DNA of 64,000 nt from Clostridium sp. 12(A) (GCA_000526575.1 JAGI01000003.1:496001-560000); one strand, 5' to 3'. Positions 1 through 9,645 are shown, numbered from the stretch's first letter. The notes: generated by a model not told the origin, from the letters alone. Program-made: numbers and translations.

Positions 1-362
1 TCCTTATGGATTACCTGGTATTCGATGCGTTTCTGTGACATTTCAGCTTTATTCTTCGTAAAAATCTCTTTGTCATTGCCATATTTCACTGTCAGTTCTT
101 TGGAATTCCTTAAAAATCCTTTGTATTCTTCCTTATTCACCCGCCCTGCTTCTATCCGCTCCAGTACCGTCAGATTATAGGTGGTATCGCAGCATTCACA
201 ACGGAAGATCAGCCAAATATCAAGATGACTTCCATTGGCATTGACCCGGAATCTACCGCTGTTTTTAAATTCCTTTTTTTCTTTGCACTTGGAACAGTTT
301 TTTAAGATGGACGGCAGCTCTTTCGGCACAATGGTCCACTGGTTCCGTAAATTCTGATTCAT
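1..362 (-). CDS. DUF1062 domain protein, 3' end outside window
   Basis: The frame runs from an ATG at 362 leftwards and is still open at base 1, so only about 120 N-terminal residues are present. A GGAGGAG ribosome-binding site lies just upstream of the ATG. The protein begins MNQNLRNQWTIVPKELP, carries a CSKC pair near residue 24 and a CECC pair near residue 56, and contains FRVNANGSHLDIWLIFRC, which is typical of the DUF1062 family. The paired cysteines suggest zinc binding. The molecular function of the family is not known to me, so none is assigned. Confidence 0.8.
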   Translation of the reverse strand, partial: MNQNLRNQWTIVPKELPSILKNCSKCKEKKEFKNSGRFRVNANGSHLDIWLIFRCECCDTTYNLTVLERIEAGRVNKEEYKGFLRNSKELTVKYGNDKEIFTKNKAEMSQKRIEYQVIHK

Positions 363-499
363 AAGCTCCTCCAATCAGCGTATCATTTACGGATTACTCT
401 ACCATGGCTGTCCTCCTGCTCCCACCTCATACTCGTTTCTGGAGTAAAATGGAGAGTATTGTTTTTATAAATTGGGGCTTATGTCCTAATCGATTGCAC

Positions 500-542
500 A
501 AAAAAAAGGCAGAGCACCATCTCATCTTTGATGCTTTGCCTT
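500..542 (-). terminator. Rho-independent terminator of the CD3324-type gene
   Basis: On the minus strand the stem AAGGCAAAGCATC pairs imperfectly with GATGGTGCTCTGCCTT and is followed by a run of seven or more T. The left arm lies inside the last codons of the upstream gene, so the coding end and the terminator overlap. Confidence 0.75.
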
Positions 543-818
543 TTCCATATTTCTTCTTTCCTGCAGCACGATTCTCTGAATGCTTTTCTCCGATAGGTAA
601 TATCGTTCTGCAAGGACACTGACGCAGGTGCCGGATGCGTAATCCCGAAAGATTGAACGATCACGCCGGCATCTCTCTTCTCTGGCACCGGTTCCCTCTC
701 CCCAGGTCCTTTTGTTTTCCTGTTTTCTTGGAATATAAATATATTCCCCGTCTATATACTTCTGGATCATTTCCACCAGTTCCTCTGGCATGATCTCACT
801 TGCTTTCTGATAGCGCAT
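522..818 (-). CDS. CD3324-type small helix-turn-helix protein
   Basis: This 98-residue protein starts MRYQKASEIMPEELVEMIQK, continues with a YIDGEYIYIPRK segment, and ends with a helix-turn-helix-like stretch (SVLAERYYLSEKSIQRIV). That arrangement matches the short CD3324-type proteins common in clostridia, which are probably DNA-binding. The ATG at 818 is chosen because GGGAGG lies 6 bases upstream. An in-frame start 13 codons earlier has no good ribosome site. The C-terminal half is rich in Arg and Glu. Targets are unknown. Confidence 0.75.
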   Translation of the reverse strand: MRYQKASEIMPEELVEMIQKYIDGEYIYIPRKQENKRTWGEGTGAREERCRRDRSIFRDYASGTCVSVLAERYYLSEKSIQRIVLQERRNMEKAKHQR

Positions 819-1036
819 CGCTGCCTCCCAAACATATTTTTCTGTCCGGAATAGCAAAGGCTATACAATTACTCAATTCACTGCATAACCTGTGCTATGC
901 AGTCTTCTTGGGTTCCATCATAGAATAATCGCCTCCTCTTTTTTGTATCTATGGGCATTGATTGGTTCCATTGTACCATAGGAGGGGATAGATGAACACC
1001 TCAAATTTGAGGCAGAACTAAGTTTGGGGCAGGATT

Positions 1037-1696
1037 TTAACTCTTAATGGTAACTCCAAGATATCTGGAAAGCTCTGCTGCCTGATATAAATCAACAACA
1101 GCTCCACTTATCTCCTTGGCATCATCAGAAAGAATCAAACCTTTAATATTGCTGGTGGTAAAGTCGGTTCCTCTTAGCAGGGTTTTAAAAAAGCTGGCTC
1201 TCTCTAAGTCCGCCCCATTCCAGATGACATCCTTAAAATGGCACTGGGTCAAAAAGCTGCCCCGCAGCTGGCTTTCCAAAAAGTGGACATGCTCCAGCTT
1301 AGAGGAATCAAAATTTGCATAATCAAGGTTACAGTTTGTAACTTTCATGTGAAGAATGGTGCTCCCCCCAAATATGGCCCCCATTCCTTTGCAGTGACTC
1401 AGCTCCGTCCGGTTAAAATAGCTGTCTGTAAATACACTGTTTGAAACATCACAGGAGCGAAAGACCACATCGTTAAATTCTCCCCGCAAAAAGCTGCAGT
1501 CCTGAAAGCTGCAATTTTCAAATACAACGGAGTAAAAGCGCATATGAGAAAGCTCTTCCCCTGTCATATGAATATTTTTAATGAGCGTGTGTCTGACCGC
1601 TTCTTCCTCCTCTTTTTGAAGAAAAAGCTGGTCAGCCTCTTCATACACCCATTCCATTTCTCCATTTAAAATGGGCGCAAGTAATTTCTGGGCCAT
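1037..1696 (-). CDS. Pentapeptide-repeat protein
   Basis: The 219-residue protein has a short acidic N-terminal region followed, from about residue 55 to 185, by repeated A(D/N)LxX-like units such as FENCSFQDCSFLRGEF, SNSVFTDSYFNRTEL and ADLERASFFKTLLRGTDF. Such units fold into a right-handed quadrilateral beta helix. Some members mimic DNA and protect gyrase, but many have no known role and this one cannot be assigned from sequence. Many repeats carry Cys or Asn at the central position. AAGGAGA lies about 11 bases before the ATG. It is the last gene before a 178-base gap. Confidence 0.85.
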   Translation of the reverse strand: MAQKLLAPILNGEMEWVYEEADQLFLQKEEEEAVRHTLIKNIHMTGEELSHMRFYSVVFENCSFQDCSFLRGEFNDVVFRSCDVSNSVFTDSYFNRTELSHCKGMGAIFGGSTILHMKVTNCNLDYANFDSSKLEHVHFLESQLRGSFLTQCHFKDVIWNGADLERASFFKTLLRGTDFTTSNIKGLILSDDAKEISGAVVDLYQAAELSRYLGVTIKS

Positions 1697-1779
1697 GGAT
1701 TATGGTTCTCCTTCCCTGTTTTCCTGCTTTTATTATGCCATAATGAGGGGAGGGGGACAACCCTTTGGTCGTAATCTTT

Positions 1780-3912
1780 TTATTCATGAAAATGAAATTT
1801 ATCCACTTCTTCTTGCAGATTTCCTGCCAGCTGGGATAGTTCTTCACTGGATGACGAAAATTCCTCAGCCGCTGCGGAATTGGTCTGCACCACACTGGAT
1901 ATCTCCTCCATGCCCTGGGTAATCTGATGAATGGCATCTGCCTGCTCTGCCGTCGCTTTTGTTATTTTATTAACAAATCGTTCTACCTCTTCTGCCCCTT
2001 TTACCGCTTCTGCCAGGATTTTGGCTTCCCTATCTGCAATCGTGCTTCCTTTTTCCACTGCGCTCAGGGAATTTTCGATTAAAATGGCAGTACTTTTTGA
2101 GGCTTCCGAGGCTTTAAGTGCCAGACTCTGTACCTCTCCGGCTACCACTCCAAAGCCTTTTCCAAACTCTCCCGCATGGGTCGCCTCTACGGCTGCATTG
2201 AGAGACAGAATCTTTGTCTGATATGCTATGTCTTCAATGGTCTTTATGATTTTTTTTATTTCTCTAGAGCTTACTTTGATTTCTGCCATGGCCTTTAACA
2301 TTTCCTCCATCTGCTCGCTTCCTTTCATGATTTGATGTCCGGTGTCTGAGACTCTTTGAGCCGCTTCCTTTGCATTTAAGGCATTCTCTTCTGACTGAAG
2401 GGATATTTCGCCAATTCCAGCCGCCTGCTCTTCCATGGAAGCGGCCTGTTCCGCTGCCCCCTGAGCCAGGGCCTGGGCACCGGCTGATACCTGCTCTGCA
2501 CTTGCAAAAAGCTGCATAGAGGAACGGTTCATCTCTTTTAAGGAATGGGTTAAGGTGCTGTTTAATTTACGGATGGATAAAAGAATCTCCCTAAATTCTC
2601 CCTGGTAGCTTTCTTCTGCCTGGGTATCCTGATTGAAATTGCCGTCTGCCATTTCTCCTAAAAGGTACTGGATATCGGATAGCATGAGTTTTAAGTGATG
2701 GGACATTGTATCAAAGGTCTCTGCCAATGCTCCTATTTCATCACCGGAGCGGTAGGTAACTTCTATTTCAAAATTCCCCACAGATATTCCCGTTGCAGCG
2801 TCCACAACTGTTTTTAGTGGATTTAGGAGACGTCTTAATACCATGGGAAATACGATGAGAAGCATTACAAGAGCTGCGGCACATACAAGGCTTAGAAACA
2901 GCACCGTTTCATTGACCGACTGGTTCATATCCTTTACGGTTATGGTGGAAAGAGACCACCAGGTATCATTACCTGCATGAATGGGGTAGAAGAAACGCAT
3001 GACTTGGGTTCCATCCTGCCTTACTGTTTTCAGCTGAAAGGCATTTCCATTTCTCAGCATGGACTGAACCTTTGCATAATCATCTTCTAAAGGAATAAAT
3101 TCCTGAAGGCTTTTTCCCATGTTTGCGGCGTCCTGGCTGTGGTACACGATCTTTTGATTGCTGTCGAAGATGGAGGCGTACATGGAAGGGTATCTGTCCG
3201 TGGCTGCATCTACCTTTTTAAAATTCTCCAGGTTGATTTCTGCTACACTGACGCCTTTTAGCCGGTTCTTATAAAAAAAGGGTACGCCATAGGCAACCAC
3301 AGTATTACCAGCTTCTTTCATAGGTTCTGTTACATGAGGGATACCGTATATGGCTGGAGTGTGATAGTATTCCTGAGTGGAGTACTGGTCGTATTCTCCA
3401 TATGCTTCCGGCTCGCCGGATTGGCTTTTCTTGCCTGCATAGATTCCGTAGTCTCTTAGATTGGGCTGAAACTGATAGGGCTCAAACAGAACAATCATGC
3501 TTTCTATATCTGGATTGCCTGCTACTGTGTTTCTAAGGGATTCACTTAAGTATCTTTCTGCGTCCCTTGCGATTGGGGTAAGGGTCTTATGATAGAACTG
3601 GCTTTCCAACTGTTTGACGTAGGTATCTGGTCCAGTAGGAATGACCGCCTGCATTGGTGTTTCTTCTGCAGACTCATAGGATCTTTCCATGTACTGCTTT
3701 ACATTTCCTGCTGCCTTGTCGGCTTCATCAAAAATCTGCTGGATCTGAATGCCGTTCATCTTTGCTTTGGTGTTCAATTCTCCCATTACGGTTTGAGATA
3801 TGGCTCTTCGGGATAACACAGCTGTCATGGTAATTAGAAGTACAAAAACGGCCAGTAGAATGATTCCCAGAATGAAAGACAGCTTTCGTGACAGATTTAA
3901 TTTCTTTCCCAT
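1780..3912 (-). CDS. Methyl-accepting chemotaxis protein
   Basis: This is a 710-residue transmembrane chemoreceptor. A first membrane helix spans about residues 12-32, followed by an extracellular sensor of about 300 residues that looks like a double Cache domain. A second helix lies near residue 345, then a HAMP linker and a long cytoplasmic coiled-coil signalling domain. The hairpin tip that binds CheW/CheA is recognisable around EFGKGFGVVAGEVQSLALKA. The ligand cannot be inferred. It is monocistronic, with a good GGGGAAGG site 2-8 bases before the ATG. No chemotaxis kinase genes are nearby, so it is an orphan receptor feeding a remote che system. Confidence 0.95.
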   Translation of the reverse strand: MGKKLNLSRKLSFILGIILLAVFVLLITMTAVLSRRAISQTVMGELNTKAKMNGIQIQQIFDEADKAAGNVKQYMERSYESAEETPMQAVIPTGPDTYVKQLESQFYHKTLTPIARDAERYLSESLRNTVAGNPDIESMIVLFEPYQFQPNLRDYGIYAGKKSQSGEPEAYGEYDQYSTQEYYHTPAIYGIPHVTEPMKEAGNTVVAYGVPFFYKNRLKGVSVAEINLENFKKVDAATDRYPSMYASIFDSNQKIVYHSQDAANMGKSLQEFIPLEDDYAKVQSMLRNGNAFQLKTVRQDGTQVMRFFYPIHAGNDTWWSLSTITVKDMNQSVNETVLFLSLVCAAALVMLLIVFPMVLRRLLNPLKTVVDAATGISVGNFEIEVTYRSGDEIGALAETFDTMSHHLKLMLSDIQYLLGEMADGNFNQDTQAEESYQGEFREILLSIRKLNSTLTHSLKEMNRSSMQLFASAEQVSAGAQALAQGAAEQAASMEEQAAGIGEISLQSEENALNAKEAAQRVSDTGHQIMKGSEQMEEMLKAMAEIKVSSREIKKIIKTIEDIAYQTKILSLNAAVEATHAGEFGKGFGVVAGEVQSLALKASEASKSTAILIENSLSAVEKGSTIADREAKILAEAVKGAEEVERFVNKITKATAEQADAIHQITQGMEEISSVVQTNSAAAEEFSSSSEELSQLAGNLQEEVDKFHFHE

Positions 3913-4082
3913 ATTCCTTCCCCTTTGAATCCCAGATAAGGGATATTTGCATTGTGCTTGACCAGTTTGTTCAGGCTATGCAGACGTTCCATTGATTTTG
4001 GACGCGAAAAGGCCTGTATTCATATTACTTTAGGATATTCTAGGGGGAATTGAGTTGTTACGGGAGTGGGAAAGCTGACTTA

Positions 4083-4122
4083 TAAAAATGAGCAGGACTC
4101 TCTTTTTTAGAAAGTTCTGCTC
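4083..4122 (-). terminator. Terminator after rlmH
   Basis: On the minus strand GAGCAGAACTTTCT pairs with GAGAGTCCTGCTC across a six-A loop and is followed by ATTTTTA. It lies just downstream of the rlmH stop and closes the esterase-rlmH stretch. Confidence 0.8.
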
Positions 4123-4136
4123 GTTTATGCTTTTTA

Positions 4137-4616
4137 TTACTTATGATAAGGCTCCCCACAAATAATCCGGTAGCTGCGGTAAATCTGTTCCAGTAGTATC
4201 ACCCGCATCAGCTGATGAGGAAATGTCATCCTTGAAAAGCTAAGCTTATAATCAGCCCGCTTTAGTACCGCATCTGACAGCCCAAGGGAACCGCCGATGA
4301 CAAATACAATCTGGCTGGTTCCTCCGATTCCAAGAGAGTCAATTTTCTCAGATAGCTTGACAGAATCCAGCATCTCTCCTTCAATGGCAAGGGCGATCAC
4401 ATAAGCGCCGTCTTTGATTGAACCAAGGATCCGCTCCCCTTCTTTTTCCTTAATCTGGCGTTCCAGCACCTCGCCGGCATGATCCGGTGTTTTTTCATCC
4501 GGCAGCTGAATGATATCCAGCTTGCAGTAGCGGCTCAGCCGCTTCGTATATTCTGAAATGGCGTCGGTGTAAAACTTTTCCTTGATTTTTCCGACTGTGA
4601 CCAAAGTTATCTTCAT
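4137..4616 (-). CDS. rlmH: 23S rRNA (pseudouridine1915-N3)-methyltransferase RlmH
   Basis: The 159-residue protein has the normal RlmH length and begins [16 protein letters not shown]. It is a SPOUT-class methyltransferase that uses S-adenosylmethionine to methylate pseudouridine 1915 in helix 69 of 23S rRNA on assembled ribosomes. The knotted SAM-binding loop [10 protein letters not shown] is at about residues 105-114, and the C-terminal family signature [20 protein letters not shown] is present, ending in GEPYHK. It lies 9 bases after the esterase gene, so the two may be cotranscribed without an obvious functional link. Confidence 0.97.
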   Translation of the reverse strand: MKITLVTVGKIKEKFYTDAISEYTKRLSRYCKLDIIQLPDEKTPDHAGEVLERQIKEKEGERILGSIKDGAYVIALAIEGEMLDSVKLSEKIDSLGIGGTSQIVFVIGGSLGLSDAVLKRADYKLSFSRMTFPHQLMRVILLEQIYRSYRIICGEPYHK

Positions 4617-4625
4617 GTAACTCTC

Positions 4626-5654
4626 CTATCCATCAAGCTCCTTTTTCATCATAGCGATGAGAAGCTTTGTTACGTCTCTTACTGTTTTTTTCTCTCCGTT
4701 TTGTACCTTGCGGACTACTTTTCCATCCGGTTTTACGCTGATATGGTATATGATTCTTAAAAACTCCTCGGCTTCTTCCCAGGCTTCCCGGCTCTCTGGA
4801 ATCAGGTCAAGGCCCATCTGGAATACATGGAACATGCCATCGTATACGGAAAGGCGGTGCTTGACTCCAGCTGCTTTCAGCTTTTCTGCGATGGAAAGGG
4901 TATCACTTAAAAGGACCTCATAGCTTCCCGCCTGTAAAAGAACAGGAGGAAACTGGCTGAATTCACCAAACAGAGGGGAAATGTAAGGATCAGCTGGGTC
5001 GTTTTCTCCCACATAGGAAGAATCGTAAAGCATGTTTCTGGTGGAATTTCCAAACAAAGGATCTATCTCATAGTTGGTCTTATAGCTTTCTCCGCTGTTT
5101 GTTAAATCCGTCCAGGCAGACATGGCGATGTAGCCGCCGGGGAGAGGCATATTGTGATCCTTTAAATAAAGACCAAGGGCAAGACCTAAGCCGCCGCCCG
5201 CTGAATCTCCTGCAATTACGATGTTGGCAGGGTCGTACTTTTTCTCCTCTATCAGCCATTGGTAAGCAAACAGGGCATCCTTAAGAGCGGCAGGATAAGG
5301 ATTTTCCGGTGCTACCCGGTAGTCCGGAGTCAGTACATCCCCTCCATAGCTGATTTTGGAATAACGGACGGCAAATCTCCGGTAAATGTTCTTCATGGGA
5401 CCAATGTAACCGCCGCCGTGAAGCTGTAAGATGACACGGCCGGTAAAGACACCTACTGGCCTTAAATATTCCATTTTGAAATTCTCATTTTCTATGATTT
5501 CATATTCATAGCCAGCCGGACAGACCCAGGCAGGTTCTACGGGATTGCGTCTTAATTCTCCGGTCTGTATGGGCTCTTTTAAGGATGTTTCCATAACGTT
5601 TTGCATCATTTCTCTCACCAGATTTCCTCTTACACTTACATTTTTTCTTCTCAA
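4626..5654 (-). CDS. Alpha/beta hydrolase, hormone-sensitive-lipase-like esterase
   Basis: The 342-residue protein shows the oxyanion-hole motif HGGGYIGP near residue 100 and the nucleophile elbow GDSAGGG near residue 168. A catalytic Asp (AGSYEVLLSD) and His (GMFHVFQ) follow, making a full catalytic triad of the HSL/carboxylesterase family. It probably hydrolyses short acyl esters. The start is a TTG with AGGAG about 10 bases upstream. It follows the condensation-domain gene by 24 bases, so the pair may form and cleave an acyl ester or amide product. Confidence 0.88.
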   Translation of the reverse strand: MRRKNVSVRGNLVREMMQNVMETSLKEPIQTGELRRNPVEPAWVCPAGYEYEIIENENFKMEYLRPVGVFTGRVILQLHGGGYIGPMKNIYRRFAVRYSKISYGGDVLTPDYRVAPENPYPAALKDALFAYQWLIEEKKYDPANIVIAGDSAGGGLGLALGLYLKDHNMPLPGGYIAMSAWTDLTNSGESYKTNYEIDPLFGNSTRNMLYDSSYVGENDPADPYISPLFGEFSQFPPVLLQAGSYEVLLSDTLSIAEKLKAAGVKHRLSVYDGMFHVFQMGLDLIPESREAWEEAEEFLRIIYHISVKPDGKVVRKVQNGEKKTVRDVTKLLIAMMKKELDG

Positions 5655-5678
5655 AGCTATGAAAGCTCCTTTCTGCCC

Positions 5679-7535
5679 TTATATATGAAACCGCCGCTTT
5701 AATTCGTTTTTCACGCTCCGGTCACCAAGTAAAATGGTGACAGCAAGGAGTATAACCGTCAATGTGACAGCGACTATGGTAAGGGGCGGTCTGGTAATCA
5801 GGCCCGCTGCCCAAAAGATCAAGGGGATAAAGCTGAATACGGTGATCGCAATCTGATACATGAAATAGCTTTGCCAGTTCATTCGGTTTACCAGAATCAG
5901 GAAAACTACGGATAAATCTGCAAACAGAATGGTACTGGGAATTCCGTAATTCACAGACCAGCCGCTGTAGCCGTTGGAATAATCGATGGCCACCCACAAC
6001 GCTTCTGCCGCCGCTGTCTGCATCAGAAGCTTAGCACCCAGATTGGAATGGTGCAATAAGGAATATCGAACCGTAATCACCGCATAAGCCATCAGGCCTA
6101 TGGCAATGACAGACCACATGGAACCGGAATAAGTGGCATAATTAATGATTCCCAGAATAAATGACATAAAAATCATCAGACCATAGAAAACATTGGCAAT
6201 CTGCTTCATCTTTTCCTGATCGTAACGAATCTGGGGATACATTCCCTTATCATCCCGCTTTTCGGGAACACCGTTGCTTTCCGTTTTTACCGGTACGCCT
6301 TCTGACTGTAAAAAGGCAAAGAAGCGGTCCTGGAGTCTGGTATCCTGGAACACAGAGGTAAAAGTGACCACCACCTCACCTCCATAGGAACAGACGGCGC
6401 ATTTTACCGGCTGCCGGTTGGAGACTCCAATCAGCATATGAAACCGTTCTACGTCTTCCCTGTATTCTTCCAGCACATCAATAGGCCCGATATTTGACAG
6501 GGTCATGGTATAGGCTTTATCATTTTTCCGGAACACGTAGTTAATGGCTCCCCATTTCACGAAAAGGGGAACAACCCGCAGATACCATTTTTTCTCGTTG
6601 GAAACATTATAGGAGATAACTTCCTCCATCCTTTCCTTTGTAATGTTATGATCCATCTGAGAACTGACCGTTTTTAATATCTCCGGAAAGGTATGGTCTT
6701 TTCCGTCTGATAGATACTCAATCAGGGTAACTGCAAAAAAATTCGCCATGGTCTTGGAATCGAAAAAGGTTCTAAGATTAATGGGAATGCTGATACCGAT
6801 GGGAGCATGACTCGCCTTTTTCTCCAGAAATTCTTCATAGATAGACCAGATGAGAGCTGCCGTAAGAAACTTGGTAATACTGACATTGTAACGCTTTCCG
6901 GCCTCTTTAAGCTCCTTTAATCCCATATAGCCATGAAGGATATTTTCTTCATCAAGAGGAAGGGGCTCTCCTTTTATATGATAAGCACTTTTTGAGCTGT
7001 ATTTGCGTTTTTCCGTCTTTTTGTAGTTTCTGACATAGCTGTCCTCCACATTCATGGAGATATCCGAGGATATCTTCTGGGAAAAGTTATGCTCTGATTT
7101 CCAGCCCTTCTTTAAATCCAGATACCGGTAGACTAAGGCCTTTAAAAAGTTCACGGCTCCCAGTCCGTCTGTAACTGCATGAAAAACCTCCAGATTAATC
7201 CGTCTGTCATAATAGCTGACCCGGAATAAAAACTGGTGGCTGCTCCTTGGATCAATGTATTTACAGGGATAGGTGGTCTCCCTTTCGATGACAGGCATCC
7301 TCTTGTTATGTTCAAAATAATACCAGAAAAATCCTCTTCCCAGCCTGACAGAAAATCCCTCAAACTCAGGAAGGACCTCTTCTAAGGCTGTCTGGAGGGT
7401 TCCTGGATCTATCTCTTCTTTTAATGTAGCTGAAATGCGAAACACACTGCTTAAACTTTTGCTTGCTATAACGGGAAATATCTTTGCCGTATTATCAAGT
7501 CTTCTCCATCTCTCTCCCTGGGGACTTCGCTTCAT
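5679..7535 (-). CDS. Condensation/acyltransferase-like protein with DUF6320-type membrane domain
   Basis: The 618-residue protein has two parts. Residues 1 to about 420 resemble the condensation and alcohol acetyltransferase superfamily, with the active-site motif HAVTDGLG (HxxxDG) near residue 138 and a DFGW-like region replaced by TLSNIGPID. Residues about 455-610 contain five to six hydrophobic helices and match the DUF6320-type C-terminal domain. An acyl transfer reaction at the membrane is likely but the substrate is unknown. The downstream esterase gene is 24 bases away. No carrier-protein or peptide synthetase gene is nearby, which argues against a normal nonribosomal peptide pathway. 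Confidence 0.75.
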   Translation of the reverse strand: MKRSPQGERWRRLDNTAKIFPVIASKSLSSVFRISATLKEEIDPGTLQTALEEVLPEFEGFSVRLGRGFFWYYFEHNKRMPVIERETTYPCKYIDPRSSHQFLFRVSYYDRRINLEVFHAVTDGLGAVNFLKALVYRYLDLKKGWKSEHNFSQKISSDISMNVEDSYVRNYKKTEKRKYSSKSAYHIKGEPLPLDEENILHGYMGLKELKEAGKRYNVSITKFLTAALIWSIYEEFLEKKASHAPIGISIPINLRTFFDSKTMANFFAVTLIEYLSDGKDHTFPEILKTVSSQMDHNITKERMEEVISYNVSNEKKWYLRVVPLFVKWGAINYVFRKNDKAYTMTLSNIGPIDVLEEYREDVERFHMLIGVSNRQPVKCAVCSYGGEVVVTFTSVFQDTRLQDRFFAFLQSEGVPVKTESNGVPEKRDDKGMYPQIRYDQEKMKQIANVFYGLMIFMSFILGIINYATYSGSMWSVIAIGLMAYAVITVRYSLLHHSNLGAKLLMQTAAAEALWVAIDYSNGYSGWSVNYGIPSTILFADLSVVFLILVNRMNWQSYFMYQIAITVFSFIPLIFWAAGLITRPPLTIVAVTLTVILLAVTILLGDRSVKNELKRRFHI

Positions 7536-7606
7536 CCAGTCTGTGCCTCTCTTCTCGTTCCATATGGACGGTATATAATATTGTTATCTTTTCCCATGAT
7601 TTGGAA

Positions 7607-7645
7607 AAGACGGATTTCCCCGGTATGCGGCAGGAAATCCGTCTT
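7607..7645 (-). terminator. Terminator after the response regulator gene
   Basis: A perfect 13-base stem, AAGACGGATTTCC with GGAAATCCGTCTT, encloses a 13-base loop and is followed on the minus strand by TTTT. It ends the comEA-like/response regulator unit. Confidence 0.8.
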
Positions 7646-7656
7646 ATTATTCTACC

Positions 7657-8355
7657 CTAGACGCGGAAATAATAACCAACGCCCCATTTGGTATGCACAT
7701 ATTTCGGATCGCTTGGGCTAGGCTCTATCTTCTCTCTTAGACGGCGCACATGAACGTCAACGGTACGGACATCTCCGGTGTCCATGGCCTTATTCCCCCA
7801 AACAAACGTAAGAAGCTGTTCCCTGCTGTAGACCTTTCCAGGATTGCAGGTCAAAAGCTCTAACAGATCAAATTCCTTGGCGGTCAGATTAATCTCCTTA
7901 TCGCCAATAAAAACACGTCTGCTGTCACGGTCCAGCTTTAAATCTCCTGCGGTAACAAGACGTCCTTCATCCTGACGGTCCCGTCTGCCCTTTTTGGCAT
8001 TCCGGCGCATGATTGCCTTGATTCTTGCCTTTACTTCCAGAATATTAAAAGGTTTTGTAATATAATCATCAGCCCCGTACTCCAGTCCAAGAATCTTATC
8101 CATATCGTTGCCCTTTGCTGTCAGCATAATTATGGGCATCTCGGAAAACTCTCTGATTGCCTGGCAGACCTCATAACCATCAAACTTCGGAAGCATGACA
8201 TCAAGTAAGACCACATCGTACTCCTTCTGTTTTGCCAGACTGATGGCTTCCTCTCCGTCATACGCACAATCGACGTCCATGCCATCCTGCTCCAGGCTGA
8301 ATCTCATGCCCTTCACAATTAATTTTTCATCATCCACTACTAAAACACTTGCCAT
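7657..8355 (-). CDS. OmpR/WalR-type response regulator
   Basis: This 232-residue two-component regulator has a receiver domain (residues about 1-120) with the acidic pair DD at 8-9, phospho-acceptor Asp in VVLLDVMLP near 52, and Lys in ITKPFN near 101. A winged-helix OmpR-type DNA-binding domain follows (residues about 130-230). It resembles WalR/PhoP-like regulators. No histidine kinase gene is adjacent. It sits 21 bases after the ComEA-like gene and is probably cotranscribed with it. GAGGTGTGAG precedes the ATG. Regulated genes cannot be told from sequence. Confidence 0.93.
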   Translation of the reverse strand: MASVLVVDDEKLIVKGMRFSLEQDGMDVDCAYDGEEAISLAKQKEYDVVLLDVMLPKFDGYEVCQAIREFSEMPIIMLTAKGNDMDKILGLEYGADDYITKPFNILEVKARIKAIMRRNAKKGRRDRQDEGRLVTAGDLKLDRDSRRVFIGDKEINLTAKEFDLLELLTCNPGKVYSREQLLTFVWGNKAMDTGDVRTVDVHVRRLREKIEPSPSDPKYVHTKWGVGYYFRV

Positions 8356-8376
8356 CTCACACCTCTGTCTTCTATC

Positions 8377-9024
8377 TTAAACCGTTATATCGTCTTTTAT
8401 CTTTTGAAATGCTGCATCCTTGATCCCGGATATATTCATAATATCCTCGATCCGTTTAAATCCACCGTGGCTGTCCCGGTACTTTATGATGTCACCCGCT
8501 TTGGCTTCTCCGACACCTCTTAAAGTCATCAGTTCTTCCTTTGAGGCAGTGTTTATATTAAGCTTGGAATCTTTCTTTCCGGTTTCTCCTGAATTCGGAT
8601 TTCCAGCGGTCACTGCTTCTTCTCTGCTTAAGACCACAATCTTCATGCCGTCTCTGATCCGTTCTGCCATATTCAAATGCTCCGGTGCTGCCTGGGGGGT
8701 GAAGCCTCCAGCCTTTTCCACGGCCTCAAATACTCTGCTTTCCTCTGAAAGCTGGTACACGCCAGGAAAAACCACCTCTCCGCAGATATGTATATAGCAG
8801 GGCAGACTCCCCTCAGCCAATGCATCTGAGAAACTGCTGCCCTTAGATTCTTCTGATATCTTTTCCTGGGAAACAGTGCCTGAGGTTTCTTCCATCTCTT
8901 TTGTTGACGGTGATAATTTGGTACTATCTGTCCGCTGATAGGAAAACCTGCTTACGGTATAGCATATGCCTGAAATTAAAATACATAAAACGAGTAAAAT
9001 TAATTTCGCTTTCTTATATTTCAT
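8377..9024 (-). CDS. ComEA-like secreted/membrane DNA-binding protein
   Basis: The 215-residue protein has one N-terminal membrane helix (about residues 5-25), a Ser/Thr-rich linker, and a SLBB-like domain (CYIHICGEVVFPGVYQL) near residue 80. It ends with a helix-hairpin-helix DNA-binding domain (LNINTASKEELMTLRGVGEA) in the last 65 residues. This is the ComEA architecture, the DNA receptor for transformation, anchored outside the membrane. ComEC is not in the window. The ATG at 9024 is preferred over a longer in-frame start because AGGAGGG lies 6 bases upstream. Confidence 0.9.
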   Translation of the reverse strand: MKYKKAKLILLVLCILISGICYTVSRFSYQRTDSTKLSPSTKEMEETSGTVSQEKISEESKGSSFSDALAEGSLPCYIHICGEVVFPGVYQLSEESRVFEAVEKAGGFTPQAAPEHLNMAERIRDGMKIVVLSREEAVTAGNPNSGETGKKDSKLNINTASKEELMTLRGVGEAKAGDIIKYRDSHGGFKRIEDIMNISGIKDAAFQKIKDDITV

Positions 9025-9126
9025 GATATCCCTCCTGTTACAAAATTTGGATAAAAAGGATACCATCTTCAGCCTATGTTATTATTCTACCGAAAGAAAT
9101 ACGTAAATACAAGCACTATTTCCAAA

Positions 9127-9552
9127 TTAATTAAATATCATGATTCCGATGATAGCCACTACGGCACCGATCAGCTTTTTCCACTCAAATCCTACCTTTT
9201 CCACACCAAAGAGACCGAAAAGCTCAACGCCATAAGCCACGATGATCTGGGATACCACAATAACAAGGGCTGCTTTGGCAGGTCCTAAGGTACTCATGCT
9301 TCGAACGACCGTATAGGTGATGAACGCGCCGATGATACCTCCCACGAGCATGTATTTTGGATGCACATTAAGAAGGTCTGTAACATTCTCCCGGCCTGAA
9401 AAATACCATAACACCAGACAGGTCAAAAATGCAGTGAGCTGCACCCAGCCTGTAGACACCCACATGCTGGTCTGCTTGGTCACTCCTGTATTTAAGACTC
9501 CCTGGATGCTCATAAGTGCCCCTGAAATAAGGGCGATTATAAAGCCTGTCAT
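9127..9552 (-). CDS. YdcZ/DUF606-type DMT transporter
   Basis: The 141-residue protein has four to five hydrophobic helices and begins MTGFIIALISGALMSIQGV, which fits the DUF606 (YdcZ) half-size family of the drug/metabolite transporter superfamily. Such proteins usually act as homo- or heterodimers. The substrate is unknown. The ATG at 9552 is preceded by AGGAGG, while a GTG 30 codons earlier is unsupported. It is transcribed away from thiT. Confidence 0.85.
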   Translation of the reverse strand: MTGFIIALISGALMSIQGVLNTGVTKQTSMWVSTGWVQLTAFLTCLVLWYFSGRENVTDLLNVHPKYMLVGGIIGAFITYTVVRSMSTLGPAKAALVIVVSQIIVAYGVELFGLFGVEKVGFEWKKLIGAVVAIIGIMIFN

Positions 9553-9645
9553 AAATAACCTCCTTTGTTCCTGTTTTCTTTTTCTGCTATATACTAGGTT
9601 GTGCCTTATTTGCTTTTTTATGCAAATATTATCATTTGACACAAC

